A stretch of 64,000 bases of DNA from Pseudomonadota bacterium (GTDB taxonomy: Bacteria; Desulfobacterota; Desulfobulbia; Desulfobulbales; Desulfocapsaceae): contig JAHJNL010000022.1 of NCBI GenBank assembly GCA_018820855.1, positions 62,001 through 126,000 on the forward strand, given 5' to 3'. Below are positions 16,365 to 24,934 of the stretch, one piece after another (positions within the stretch are counted from its first letter, which is position 1; the number at the start of each line of letters is the position of its first letter). The notes under the pieces are model-generated. The model worked only from the letters and a program-made list of their open reading frames with translations, was not told the origin of the DNA and did no database searches. The position numbers and the translations under genes were made by a program.

Positions 16365-17894
16365 TCAGGAAAAATCATGGAGGTCAGCTTGATCGAGAAT
16401 GGACTCGGGAATCGTTTTCTTGACCTTGATCCCAAGCCTGGGAAAACGCTCCACCTGGGAAAGCAGATTTCCTCGCCCCTGTGTCAAACGTACCATGGCA
16501 GTATCATAACTGCTCTGCAGCGCATGCATCTGTTTCCCCATGCGCTCCATGTCTTCGGCAAAAGAACAGAATTTATCATAGAGCGCTGCCGCCCGATCTG
16601 CGATTTCTCTGGTGTTCCGGCTCTGCTGCTCATAACGCCAGATACTCTCAATGGTCTTGAGAGTTGCCAGAAGAGTGGTGGGACTGACCAGGATAATCTT
16701 TTTGGCAACAGCCTCCCCGAACAGTCGGTCATCGGCCTGAAAAGCACTGACAAAGGCTGCTTCCACCGGCATGAACATGAGAACGAAATCCAGGGTACGC
16801 ACTCCGTTCAGAGAACCGTAATCCTTTTCCCCCAAAAGTTTGACATGTTCCCGTACTGCCCCCACATGAGACCGGAGGAACTCGGCCTTTTTGATTTCAT
16901 CATCACAGTTCACATACCGTTCCCAGGCAGAAAGAGAGACCTTGGAGTCAACAATGATGTCACGCCCCTCAGGCAGATGGATGATCACATCAGGGCGCTG
17001 CAGACGATTTTCCCGATCGCGGAGAACAATTTGGGTTTCAAATTCAATCCCCTTGCGCAGGGCCGACTGCTCCAGGACCCGTTCCAAAACCAGCTCCCCC
17101 CAGCTGCCCTGCACCCGTCTGTCTCCTTTCAGGGCCCTGGTCAGATTGATCGCTTCTTTATTAATCTGCTGATTCAGTGTCCGTAACGACTCTATTTCCT
17201 GTTGCAGGGCTGCCCGATCCTTGGTCTCACTGAGATGGATAGTATCCACCTTTTTCTGAAAAGAAGATAACTGTTCATGAAGGGGGGCAAGTAAATTTCC
17301 GACTTTTTCCTGACTATGCCTGCTGAAATGGAGGCTTTTTTCCTCAAGAATGTTTTGCGCAAGTTCTGCAAACTGCAGGCGCAGTTGCTCCCTGGCCTGC
17401 CCTAGCAGGGTCAGTTGTTCTTCTGAACGCAGTTTTTCCTGTTCTATCCGAGTCTGCAGACGGGCATTGGCACTTCTCTGCTCAGCATCCAGTTCCTGGA
17501 GCTCGCGGATCTGCTTTCTCTGCTCCTCACCTTCATTGCGAAGATGACTCATCTGTTCCAGACGTCCCTGGGCAGAACTGAGCTCCTTAAAAAGAGTACG
17601 GTTTTCTTCGACAAGAATCGCTTTTTCAGCGGCCAGTTGCTCATACTGCTGCCGAAGATCACCGCGCAGCAGAACGCCTGCCGTAATACGCTCTTCCAGC
17701 CCCTTTTTTTCAAGATCACCGATGGCAACCAGTCGCTCCAAAGCACTGTTTATTCTCATCCGAAAAAAGAGCCATAACAAGAAACCTGCAAAAATCGCTC
17801 CGCAGGCAAAGGCCGACAGTCCTGTAAACAGGAACTGAGCGGAATGCGGCTGAGAATTGAACCAGGAGAAAAATCGGTCAGCCAGGAGAGTCAA
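16365..17894 (-). CDS. rmuC: DNA recombination protein RmuC
   Basis: A 509-residue protein with one N-terminal membrane helix (about 20-44), a long coiled coil (about 50-230, heptads rich in Glu/Gln/Leu) and the RmuC nuclease-like domain: QGSWGELVLERVLEQSALR, then RPDVIIHLPEGRDIIVDSKV with the PD-(D/E)XK-type Asp and Asp-Ser-Lys, then MFMPVEAAFVSA and LVSPTTLLATLKTI. All are family hallmarks. RmuC limits inversions between short repeats. Length is normal. It lies between an ExeA-type ATPase gene and the hybrid kinase, all on the minus strand, with no sign of tight coupling. Confidence 0.95.
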   Translation of the reverse strand: MTLLADRFFSWFNSQPHSAQFLFTGLSAFACGAIFAGFLLWLFFRMRINSALERLVAIGDLEKKGLEERITAGVLLRGDLRQQYEQLAAEKAILVEENRTLFKELSSAQGRLEQMSHLRNEGEEQRKQIRELQELDAEQRSANARLQTRIEQEKLRSEEQLTLLGQAREQLRLQFAELAQNILEEKSLHFSRHSQEKVGNLLAPLHEQLSSFQKKVDTIHLSETKDRAALQQEIESLRTLNQQINKEAINLTRALKGDRRVQGSWGELVLERVLEQSALRKGIEFETQIVLRDRENRLQRPDVIIHLPEGRDIIVDSKVSLSAWERYVNCDDEIKKAEFLRSHVGAVREHVKLLGEKDYGSLNGVRTLDFVLMFMPVEAAFVSAFQADDRLFGEAVAKKIILVSPTTLLATLKTIESIWRYEQQSRNTREIADRAAALYDKFCSFAEDMERMGKQMHALQSSYDTAMVRLTQGRGNLLSQVERFPRLGIKVKKTIPESILDQADLHDFS

Positions 17895-18069
17895 AACAGC
17901 TTCACCGCCAGCACAAAGGTCTGGTCCCCCGACAGCGCACAGCCTGTCGACCTCACTGCGAGAGGTTTACAAACTGGTCTTGAAAAAAGAGATATGAGGT
18001 GCCTGCCCGGAAAATCAGGCATCCTGCCCGGGCCCGGTAACGGTTCACAGGTATCAAACATTTTCATTA

Positions 18070-19239
18070 TTATTCACTGATCTCCAGTGGAATTATCCGT
18101 ATCGTCGCACCGCTTCGCTCTTCAGGATCAGGTTGTGTTTCCACGGCTGGTGCGTCTTCTGACTGGCGGATCTTTTGATCACTCTCCGCTTCCTCTTCCT
18201 TTTCCTGGAGATCTAAGACAATGGAGAGAGAAGATAACAGAAAAAGAGCAGGCACGGGTATGGACTCAAGTTCCATAGTTTCTGCATGCTCAGCCCCTGA
18301 CGGAATAATCGATGGCAAGGGAAGCGGTCTGAAAAAAAAGTATCCGCCAGCTCCGACTCCAACCACAACAAGAAGAAGAAAAGTCAGTACAATAGAAGAG
18401 GACAGCCAACTTTTTCCTTTCCTCTCTCCCACATCTCCAAATACTTTTCTGGCCGCCTGCTCAACAATCGCGCCATTCACCAGATACTTTTTTTCCTCAT
18501 AGGCACCGAGTAGCGCGCGATCACAAAGGAGATTGATCAGACGGGGAACACCTTGGCTTAACACATTAACCCTGGAAAGAGCAGCTTCAGAAAATATTTT
18601 TCCTTTTTCTCCGGCCACTTGCAGACGATGACGGATATAAGCAAAGACATCCGCACGTTCCAATGGCAACAGGTGATAACGGGAGCTGATGCGATCACTG
18701 ATATGATCGACCCCGTTTTTTTCCAGGATCTTTCTCAATTCAGCCTGTCCCACAAGGAGGATCTTCAACAGTTTTCTTCCATCCATCTCCAAGTTAGTCA
18801 GCAGGCTGAGCTGTTTCAGAAGGTCAAGACTCAGATTCTGCGCCTCATCAATGAGCAGAACCGTATTCCTGCCTCTGGCATGGGCGTCCTGGAGATAGTG
18901 ATTTAGGCTGTCCATATAGAAAGTCAGCCCTCGCTCCTCTTCAGCCAATGGAATCTCCAGCCCCTCACAAATGGTTTTCAGGAGCTCAAGGACCGTAAGG
19001 CGAGGATTGACAACCATGGCAACATCGGTGCTGTCCGGGACCTGTTCCAAAAGACAGCGGCAAAGCATGGACTTGCCAGTGCCGACATCCCCGGTCAAAA
19101 GGATGAAACAACCATCACTGGAGATCCCGTAAAGGAGATGGGCCAGAGCCTCCCTGTGCAACTCACTCATATAGAGATAGCGGGGGTCCGGGGCAATGGA
19201 AAAAGGTTTTTCCTTAAGTCCGAAATATGTTGTGTACAT
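18070..19239 (-). CDS. ExeA/GspA-type AAA ATPase with a membrane anchor
   Basis: A 389-residue ATPase of the ExeA/MshM family. The N-terminus MYTTYFGLKEKPFSIAPDP is the family opening. Walker A is GDVGTGKS, Walker B is VLLIDEAQNL, followed by LLKILLVGQAELR and the arginine region ISSRYHLLPL. A single membrane helix (about 280-303) leads to a Pro/Glu-rich tail of about 85 residues; the peptidoglycan-binding domain of full-size ExeA is missing. In known systems such ATPases help type II secretion or MSHA pilus assembly across peptidoglycan. No secretion genes are adjacent, so its partner is unknown. It is the first gene of a minus-strand run, divergent from the phosphatase gene. Confidence 0.85.
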   Translation of the reverse strand: MYTTYFGLKEKPFSIAPDPRYLYMSELHREALAHLLYGISSDGCFILLTGDVGTGKSMLCRCLLEQVPDSTDVAMVVNPRLTVLELLKTICEGLEIPLAEEERGLTFYMDSLNHYLQDAHARGRNTVLLIDEAQNLSLDLLKQLSLLTNLEMDGRKLLKILLVGQAELRKILEKNGVDHISDRISSRYHLLPLERADVFAYIRHRLQVAGEKGKIFSEAALSRVNVLSQGVPRLINLLCDRALLGAYEEKKYLVNGAIVEQAARKVFGDVGERKGKSWLSSSIVLTFLLLVVVGVGAGGYFFFRPLPLPSIIPSGAEHAETMELESIPVPALFLLSSLSIVLDLQEKEEEAESDQKIRQSEDAPAVETQPDPEERSGATIRIIPLEISE

Positions 19240-19584
19240 TGCTGTCGCAGGAGAAGAGTCAACAGAAAATGAGATGACTTGGGCGTAACCTGTCAGGGAA
19301 TCGCTGAGAAACGACTTCTAAGCAGCAGGCAAGTTGACAGGCATCTCTCTTATTTCCTGTTTCATATTGATATTATTTACAGTATTACTACCATAGAAAC
19401 AAAATGAACAAGCTTTTTTCATTTTTTTTGTCAAAAAGCACAGAATATGATGAGATACGAAGACAAGGCCCTGAACCAAACTAAAGGTCCTGCAAAAAAT
19501 GCCGGCTAAGGAGAGCGAACACTTGCCCGCAGCAAACTGAAAGCAAGTGTTAACTACTCACTTAGTTTACCCATACGAGAGGAC
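19240..19584. other. Divergent intergenic region
   Basis: About 345 bp between the ExeA-type gene (minus) and the PP2C phosphatase gene (plus). A possible plus-strand promoter is TTGATA (19367-19372), 16 bp, TACCAT (19389-19394). I see no gene or strong hairpin. Confidence 0.4.
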
Positions 19585-21342
19585 ATGAGCAAGAAAGAGA
19601 AGGGGAGAAAACAGAGCTTTTGGAGCAGACTCCTCTGTAAGGGTATCAAATCCGACGAGATCCATGCCGGCATCAGCAAACAACTTGCCACGCTCCCGGG
19701 CTCTGACATCTCCCTGATCCAAGGCACTCTACTGGTCCTCGCTTTTTTCTTTGTCTTCCTGCCTAGTCCGGGACAGACCGCAGTACCTCTTGTTATCGGT
19801 TACAGTGAAAACCCACCCCTAGTCTTTACCGGCAAGAATGGTCAACCTTCCGGATTCTATATCGACATTATCCAGTACATCGGCAAAAAAGAGGGTTGGC
19901 AGCTCCAATTTCGCACTGATCAATGGAATGAAAACCTCAAGAAACTTGAAGAAAACAAAATTGACCTCCTTCTCGACATCGGCTTTTCCGAAGCCAGGAG
20001 CCGCATCTTTCACTTTAACCGGGAAACCCTGCTTGAAGATTGGGCTCAGATCTATCTGATTCCGGCTTCTCCGATTAACACCATCTTGGATCTTGATGAA
20101 AAAAAGATCGGCATGGTCAAAAACGATATCCACAGCATTGCCTTTATTCAAGTAGCCAGTTCAGTGGGAATCCAACCTGAGACCATAGAAACCAAAAGTT
20201 ATCGGGAAAATGAGATGCTGCTGGATGCAGGCAAGGTTGACGCCATTATCCTGCCCCGCATCTACGGGCAGGCCAGCGGCGATGACAGAAGACTTCGCAA
20301 GAGTCCCCTGATGTTTAACCCGATTGAACTCCGTATTGCAGCACCTCGCAGCACAGACACTGCTGTACTTGACAGGATAGACCACCACCTCAGAGAGCTT
20401 AAAAGCAACTCATCTTCCCTCTATTATCGAGCCCTGGATCGTCGGCTCGAAGGGATACAGAAGATTGTCCTGCCGCAATGGCTGAGCCCGACCTGGGTTG
20501 TTGCCGGAGTCTTCGGGCTCATCACCATAACTTTTGCCTTCACCCTTCTTCTCAAAAGACAGCTTCGTATCCAGGCCTTGGCCCTGGAAAAATCCATTGC
20601 TGCCAGACAGAAACAGGAAAGCGAGCTTCAGGTGGCCCGCTCTATCCAACAAGGTCTGTTGCCTGCTGAACCGCTGGATCTTCAGGACTACCATATTCGT
20701 GCTCTGCTGCAGCCGGCCAAAGCTGTGGGTGGTGATTTTTACGATTATTTCACACTGCCGGGCAACAAACTCTGCCTTCTCATTGCCGATGTCGCTGACA
20801 AAGGGATCCCGGCCGCCCTGTTCATGGCAGCGGTAAAGACCTTTCTCTCTATCAAGGCAAAAGATTTAAAAGAACTAAGGCAGATCCTGACAGCCGTAAA
20901 TAAAGAGGTGATTGACAATAACGACAGCTGTATGTTTGTCACACTCTTCTGTGGTATTCTGGATCTGCAGACAAACACAATGGAATACAGCCTGGCAGGC
21001 CATGAGCCCCCTATGCTTCTCCGTAACAACAACACACTGGAACGTCTGGACCAGGCCCACTGCCCTGCCCTTGGCCTTGACGAAGAAAGTGACTACACCA
21101 GTGCCACGACCACTCTCTCTGCCGGAGATGCCCTCCTCCTCTTTACCGATGGAGTGACAGAAGCCATGAACAATGCAGAAGAGCTCTTTGGAGAAGAACG
21201 CCTGCAGGAAACACTTTTGCGATGCCTGCAAAGAACTCCCGCAGGACTCCTGAATTCTGTAGAAAATGGACTGGCAGCCTTCACAGGGTCGAATCCGCAG
21301 CACGACGATATCACCATGCTCTGCCTTATTCGGGAAAAATAA
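19585..21342 (+). CDS. Solute-binding sensor fused to a PP2C (RsbU/SpoIIE-like) phosphatase
   Basis: A 585-residue membrane protein. After an N-terminal cytoplasmic stretch, a helix at about 44-64 exports a family-3 periplasmic-binding domain (about 66-290; VIGYSENPPLVFTGKNGQP is its opening). A second helix (WVVAGVFGLITITFAFTLLL, about 303-322) leads to a short coiled coil and a PP2C/SpoIIE phosphatase (about 345-585) with VARSIQQGLLPAEP, AKAVGGDFYDYF, LCLLIADVADKGIPAALFM, LAGHEPPML, LLLFTDGVTEAMN and QHDDITML. The metal-binding aspartates are all present. It should sense a small molecule outside and dephosphorylate the STAS protein two genes downstream. A GAGAGG site precedes the ATG, and the stop overlaps the next start (TAATG). 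Confidence 0.92.
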   Translation: MSKKEKGRKQSFWSRLLCKGIKSDEIHAGISKQLATLPGSDISLIQGTLLVLAFFFVFLPSPGQTAVPLVIGYSENPPLVFTGKNGQPSGFYIDIIQYIGKKEGWQLQFRTDQWNENLKKLEENKIDLLLDIGFSEARSRIFHFNRETLLEDWAQIYLIPASPINTILDLDEKKIGMVKNDIHSIAFIQVASSVGIQPETIETKSYRENEMLLDAGKVDAIILPRIYGQASGDDRRLRKSPLMFNPIELRIAAPRSTDTAVLDRIDHHLRELKSNSSSLYYRALDRRLEGIQKIVLPQWLSPTWVVAGVFGLITITFAFTLLLKRQLRIQALALEKSIAARQKQESELQVARSIQQGLLPAEPLDLQDYHIRALLQPAKAVGGDFYDYFTLPGNKLCLLIADVADKGIPAALFMAAVKTFLSIKAKDLKELRQILTAVNKEVIDNNDSCMFVTLFCGILDLQTNTMEYSLAGHEPPMLLRNNNTLERLDQAHCPALGLDEESDYTSATTTLSAGDALLLFTDGVTEAMNNAEELFGEERLQETLLRCLQRTPAGLLNSVENGLAAFTGSNPQHDDITMLCLIREK

Positions 21343-21752
21343 TGGAAACCCACCTTCACCTCTCCAGCAAAATGGACGCCCTTGCCAGACTCATCAGCGA
21401 ACTCCATGAGTTCTGTCAGGGTAACGGCCTCGACACTGAGTTCAGCCTGGAAATACAGCTGGTGCTTGAGGAGCTTGTGGTCAACATCATCCATCACGGG
21501 ACTGCAGAGAATGAAGAGGTACCTATTGACATTTCCCTCGCTGTCACCGATCATGTATTGCATATAAAAGTGGAGGATGGAGGACGCCCCTTTGACCCCC
21601 TGACACATCAAGTTCAGGCCCTCGACATTCCTTTTGAAGAAAGAGAAATCGGCGGATTAGGGATACTGCTTGTCAGAGAGCTGATGGATTCCGTCAGTTA
21701 CTGTTACAGCCACGGGAAAAATATTGTCACCCTGACAAAGAAGATACATTAA
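21342..21752 (+). CDS. RsbW-like anti-sigma/serine kinase (HATPase_c_2)
   Basis: A 136-residue GHKL ATPase of the RsbW/SpoIIAB type, which phosphorylates a STAS-domain antagonist on serine. The N box is LVLEELVVNIIHHG, the G1 box is VEDGGRPFDPL and the G2 region is EIGGLGILLVRELMDSVSY. The small size and lack of a HisKA domain set it apart from two-component kinases. The ATG shares its first base with the TAA stop of the phosphatase gene (21340-21344), implying translational coupling. The downstream STAS gene is its probable substrate. No sigma factor gene is adjacent, so the final target is unknown. Confidence 0.9.
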   Translation: METHLHLSSKMDALARLISELHEFCQGNGLDTEFSLEIQLVLEELVVNIIHHGTAENEEVPIDISLAVTDHVLHIKVEDGGRPFDPLTHQVQALDIPFEEREIGGLGILLVRELMDSVSYCYSHGKNIVTLTKKIH

Positions 21753-21788
21753 CAACAGAGCATTTCCATTCACACTCAAGGAGAAATA

Positions 21789-22178
21789 ATGTCTTTGCAG
21801 ATACACTATCAACAAAAAGCTGCCGACGTGGTCACGGTTTTTCTTTCCGGCTCGCTGGACAGTAACACTCATGCCCTGTTTGAGACGGAGCTGCAAACCA
21901 TCCTGACCGAATATCCGACCCTCAAGCTTCTCGTTCTAGATTTTGACTCTCTTGACTATATCAGCAGCGCTGGCATCAGGGTCACCCTGAGTGCAAAAAA
22001 GAAACTGAAAGCCCTGGGCGGCCAACTCGGCCTGCTCAATCTCCAGCCGCAGATCCAGAAGGTCTTCGACATCATCAAGGCCCTGCCCTCCTTCCAGATT
22101 TTCGATTCCACAGCAGAACTGGACCGCTATCTGACTGCCATCCAGAAAAAAGTACTGGAAGAAAAGCGGGAATTATAA
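21789..22178 (+). CDS. STAS-domain anti-sigma factor antagonist
   Basis: A 129-residue RsbV/SpoIIAA-like protein. The STAS core shows VFLSGSLDSNTHALFE, LLVLDFDSLDYISSAGIRVT and LGLLNLQPQIQKVFDII. The phosphorylated serine is expected in YISSAGI. With the kinase and phosphatase upstream it completes a partner switch: the kinase inactivates it, the membrane phosphatase reactivates it in response to an external ligand. The ATG has AGGAG 7 bp upstream. It has a longer C-terminal helix than minimal STAS proteins. It ends 25 bp before the convergent antiporter gene. Confidence 0.93.
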   Translation: MSLQIHYQQKAADVVTVFLSGSLDSNTHALFETELQTILTEYPTLKLLVLDFDSLDYISSAGIRVTLSAKKKLKALGGQLGLLNLQPQIQKVFDIIKALPSFQIFDSTAELDRYLTAIQKKVLEEKREL

Positions 22179-22203
22179 CAGGGTAACATATATAGCCTCT
22201 GCT

Positions 22204-24315
22204 TTATACCTTGTCCGGCATGTAAACGATGAGCATGGTTTTCTGCAGCTTTTTAGACACGGTATCGGCAAGAGAGCCGAAGAAAAACTTTTTGATCACC
22301 TGGGTCCTGGTGGCACCCATGACTACCAGGTCATATTCTTCCGCTTCCTCCAGAATAGCCTGAACTCTCGAATCGGTAACCACCACCTTAACAGACAAAT
22401 CGACCTTCTTCTCCCTTGCGGCCAGCCACTGGTTGACCTCTGCTTCCTTGGCCTGCAAAAGACTGTCGGCCTCACCGGAATGAAGAAGATAAATCAGTTG
22501 CAAATGGTGTTCTCCGATAAGATCCAAGGCCATCACCACCGGGTATACCTCTTCCAGGTCTTCAAGACTCACCACCGGCACCAGAATCCGTTCCGTATGC
22601 AGTACTCCAAAAAAACGAACCACCACCACCGGACAACTCACATTAGCGGCAACGGTTTCCAGGACCTCATGAAAACTGCTCACTGTCCCATGCAGAGGAT
22701 AGCCCAGCACCACCATCTTCGCCGCATTATACTCCACACCTGCCACAAGGCCCGAGGCAACAGAAGAATCCGGTATCAATTCAGTAGCCAGGGGATAGCC
22801 CATGCTCGCCACTTCTTCCAGTTCCTTTTGAAAAAGTTTGGTCGGGACAGCCGTCCCCGGTTGTACAACCCGTACCGCCATGGGCAGGCACCTGTAAAAA
22901 TTGGCAAAAATAGTTGCAAACCGAGCAAGACCACTGACAATGGTATGATGCGCCGCTCCGAACACGACTACACCTTGCGAAGGTATCTGGGGACTCAATT
23001 TTACCCAGGTCCAGGGCAGAATTTCAACTCCCTGGGCCGAACGCAGGTGGATGTCATTCTGTAAGGGCGAAAGTCCGTTCTCCTCTCTGAGCTTTTCCTC
23101 ATTCAAACCATGAGCCTCCCCTGCCCTGCTCACGGCAAAACGGACGGCAAGAGGACCAATCAACTCGGAGAACAAGACACCGGTCAAAACCACAGGCGTA
23201 ATGATGGAAGCATACTCGGTCAAAACCAGATCACTGGAGATAAGAAAGATAAGACCGATGGCTACCCCAGCCTGGGGAACCAAGCCAAAACCGAGATAAC
23301 GCAGAACAGCCTGAGGGGCCTGACCGATGCGGGCTCCAAGAGCCACCCCGTTAATCTTTCCGACAATACGGGCGAGAAAATAGATGGTCCCGAGGATACC
23401 TGCCGCTCCCAGGGCCTTGATATCGAGGTGCGTCCCGGCCAGGGTAAAAAAGAGGACATAAATTGGCGGTTCAAAACTGTTCAGGGCCCTGAACATACGA
23501 ACATCCCGCTCGGCCCTGTTCACCAGAATAACGCCGGCAGCCATCCCGGCAAGCAGGGAAGACAGTTCGAGATAGCGGGCAAGTTCACTGCAGAGCAGGA
23601 GCAGAGCCAGGCCTCCGGTCATCATCTCTCCCTGGCTCTTCAGTCTGCGCAGGACCACATCAAGGAGGATTCCGGTGAATACACCCAGGATCAAAGATTG
23701 ACCGATATCAATAAATCCTTTGACAATAACCAGGTAAAAGGGATCCCCCAATTGCCCCATGATATGATGGGCAATGGAGATGGCAAAGCCGAAGATCATG
23801 ATAGCCAGACCATTATCTATGGCAACAATAGCCAGGAGGGTGGCAGTAAACGATCCTGAGGCCTTTACCTCACGTATAACCAGCAGAGTCGCAGCAGGTG
23901 CAGTGGCCAGCCCCACGGCACCGAGGAGGAGGGAAATAGCAAGATGATCGCGCAGCTGCCAGCCGTCTATGTCCACTCCTGTAAAATGAACGGTCACAAA
24001 AACAGCAACAGAGACAAAGACAAAGGCACAAAACGCTTCGCAGATACCGATCCAGGCCACACTCCGCACATGTTCGCGCAGCTTCTTCAGCTCTACATGC
24101 TCTCCGATGCCAAAAGAGATAAGCATGAGAGCGATATGGGTAAAATGATCGAGATCGGAACCGATGGACTGTCTGTTTATGAGATCAAATCCACTGGGAC
24201 CGAGGAGCATGCCGGCAAGGATATAGCCGGTGACCGAAGGCAGGTGGAAACGCTGACAAATTTTTGCCACCAGCAGTCCAGCGGCAAGCAGCAGAGCAAC
24301 ACCCAGTGTAACCAT
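22204..24315 (-). CDS. CPA2-type cation:proton antiporter with two universal-stress domains
   Basis: A 703-residue protein. Residues 1-400 form a 12-13-helix Na+/H+ exchanger domain of the KefB/CPA2 type (HLPSVTGYILAGMLLGPSG; ILVNRAERDVRMF). Instead of the usual TrkA-N domain, the soluble half has two UspA-like repeats: about 425-555 (VVFGAAHHTIVSGLARFA to CPVVVVRFFG) and about 560-700 (ILVPVVSLEDLEEVYPV to YDLVVMGATRTQVIKKFFFG, ending MLIVYMPD). The second carries the G-x-T/S-type nucleotide loop (MGATRTQ). It likely moves Na+ or K+ against protons under adenine-nucleotide control. It is convergent with the partner-switching genes and appears to be a single-gene unit. Confidence 0.9.
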   Translation of the reverse strand: MVTLGVALLLAAGLLVAKICQRFHLPSVTGYILAGMLLGPSGFDLINRQSIGSDLDHFTHIALMLISFGIGEHVELKKLREHVRSVAWIGICEAFCAFVFVSVAVFVTVHFTGVDIDGWQLRDHLAISLLLGAVGLATAPAATLLVIREVKASGSFTATLLAIVAIDNGLAIMIFGFAISIAHHIMGQLGDPFYLVIVKGFIDIGQSLILGVFTGILLDVVLRRLKSQGEMMTGGLALLLLCSELARYLELSSLLAGMAAGVILVNRAERDVRMFRALNSFEPPIYVLFFTLAGTHLDIKALGAAGILGTIYFLARIVGKINGVALGARIGQAPQAVLRYLGFGLVPQAGVAIGLIFLISSDLVLTEYASIITPVVLTGVLFSELIGPLAVRFAVSRAGEAHGLNEEKLREENGLSPLQNDIHLRSAQGVEILPWTWVKLSPQIPSQGVVVFGAAHHTIVSGLARFATIFANFYRCLPMAVRVVQPGTAVPTKLFQKELEEVASMGYPLATELIPDSSVASGLVAGVEYNAAKMVVLGYPLHGTVSSFHEVLETVAANVSCPVVVVRFFGVLHTERILVPVVSLEDLEEVYPVVMALDLIGEHHLQLIYLLHSGEADSLLQAKEAEVNQWLAAREKKVDLSVKVVVTDSRVQAILEEAEEYDLVVMGATRTQVIKKFFFGSLADTVSKKLQKTMLIVYMPDKV

Positions 24316-24339
24316 GAGAATATAACTCGATAGGGGTTT

Positions 24340-24366
24340 AGGCTGAAGGCTGAAGACTGAAGGAGC
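24340..24366. repeat. Short direct repeat of GGCTGAA type
   Basis: Three adjoining copies of a 7-8 base unit (GGCTGAA, GGCTGAAG, ACTGAAGG) lie upstream of the antiporter gene. The same word recurs as an inverted pair at 32821-32885 and, in diverged form, at the 3' end of the gene at 24545. It looks like a small dispersed intergenic repeat. Confidence 0.4.
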
Positions 24367-24544
24367 TACAGTCTCTGGAATTCATTACCATATTAGCTGA
24401 TTCCAGACTCATTTTTAAGGGTCAGCTAAAAAATAAGAGAAAATTCATAAGAGAACAACGAAATTCGACCAGGTAGTCTCGAATTATCCACTTTCCCGGT
24501 TTGACATCCTACAACTCGTATAAAGAATCGTAGTGTCCTGGCCT

Positions 24545-24925
24545 TCATCCTTCGGCCTTTCGTCCTTCTGTCGCCCAAGCCACCTGCTTCAGGAGCAGCT
24601 CTTTAAAATGGTGATCCGGAGCCAGGGACAAGAGCTCATCCAAGCCCTTTTTGAAGAATGCCTCTGCCGAAATCCCCTCCCCTTCTGCCTGCTCCATAAG
24701 AATAATCCCCTTGACCACCTCAAACAAATCAGGATCATGAAGCAACAGGATCGCCCACATCAGATGTCTGGTATCAGGATTGCGCTTGGGGTCTTTTTCC
24801 CAGTAAGCAGGAGGAAGGCGGATCAAAGCAAGTTTCTTGGTCACGGCAGCGTGGCATCTTCCGCGCAACAAACCTGTATCGGGGAAAATACCACGCTCAA
24901 TATCACGAACCATCTCCGAAAACAT
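24545..24925 (-). CDS. Protein of unknown function downstream of clpA (126 aa)
   Basis: I do not recognise the family. It is a soluble 126-residue protein: an N-terminal basic part (MFSEMVRDIERGIFPDTG; LRGRCHAAVTKKLALIRLP), a conserved-looking AYWEKDPKRNPDTRHLMWAI, then alternating helices around DLFEVVKGIILMEQAEG and FFKKGLDELLSLAPDHHF. There is no signal peptide or metal motif. It begins 9 bp after the clpA stop, so it is very likely co-translated with clpA and may be a ClpAP accessory or adaptor; that link rests on position alone. Its last codons contain a GAAGG-type repeat resembling the intergenic repeats nearby, so the true C-terminus may have been extended by repeat DNA. Confidence 0.65.
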   Translation of the reverse strand: MFSEMVRDIERGIFPDTGLLRGRCHAAVTKKLALIRLPPAYWEKDPKRNPDTRHLMWAILLLHDPDLFEVVKGIILMEQAEGEGISAEAFFKKGLDELLSLAPDHHFKELLLKQVAWATEGRKAEG

Positions 24926-24934
24926 GGGATGGTA

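Noticed and set aside
23110-23859. Plus-strand open frame of 249 codons
   Set aside because: Antisense to the antiporter gene; its product is a low-complexity Gln/Gly/Lys/Asp-rich sequence typical of reverse-frame translation.
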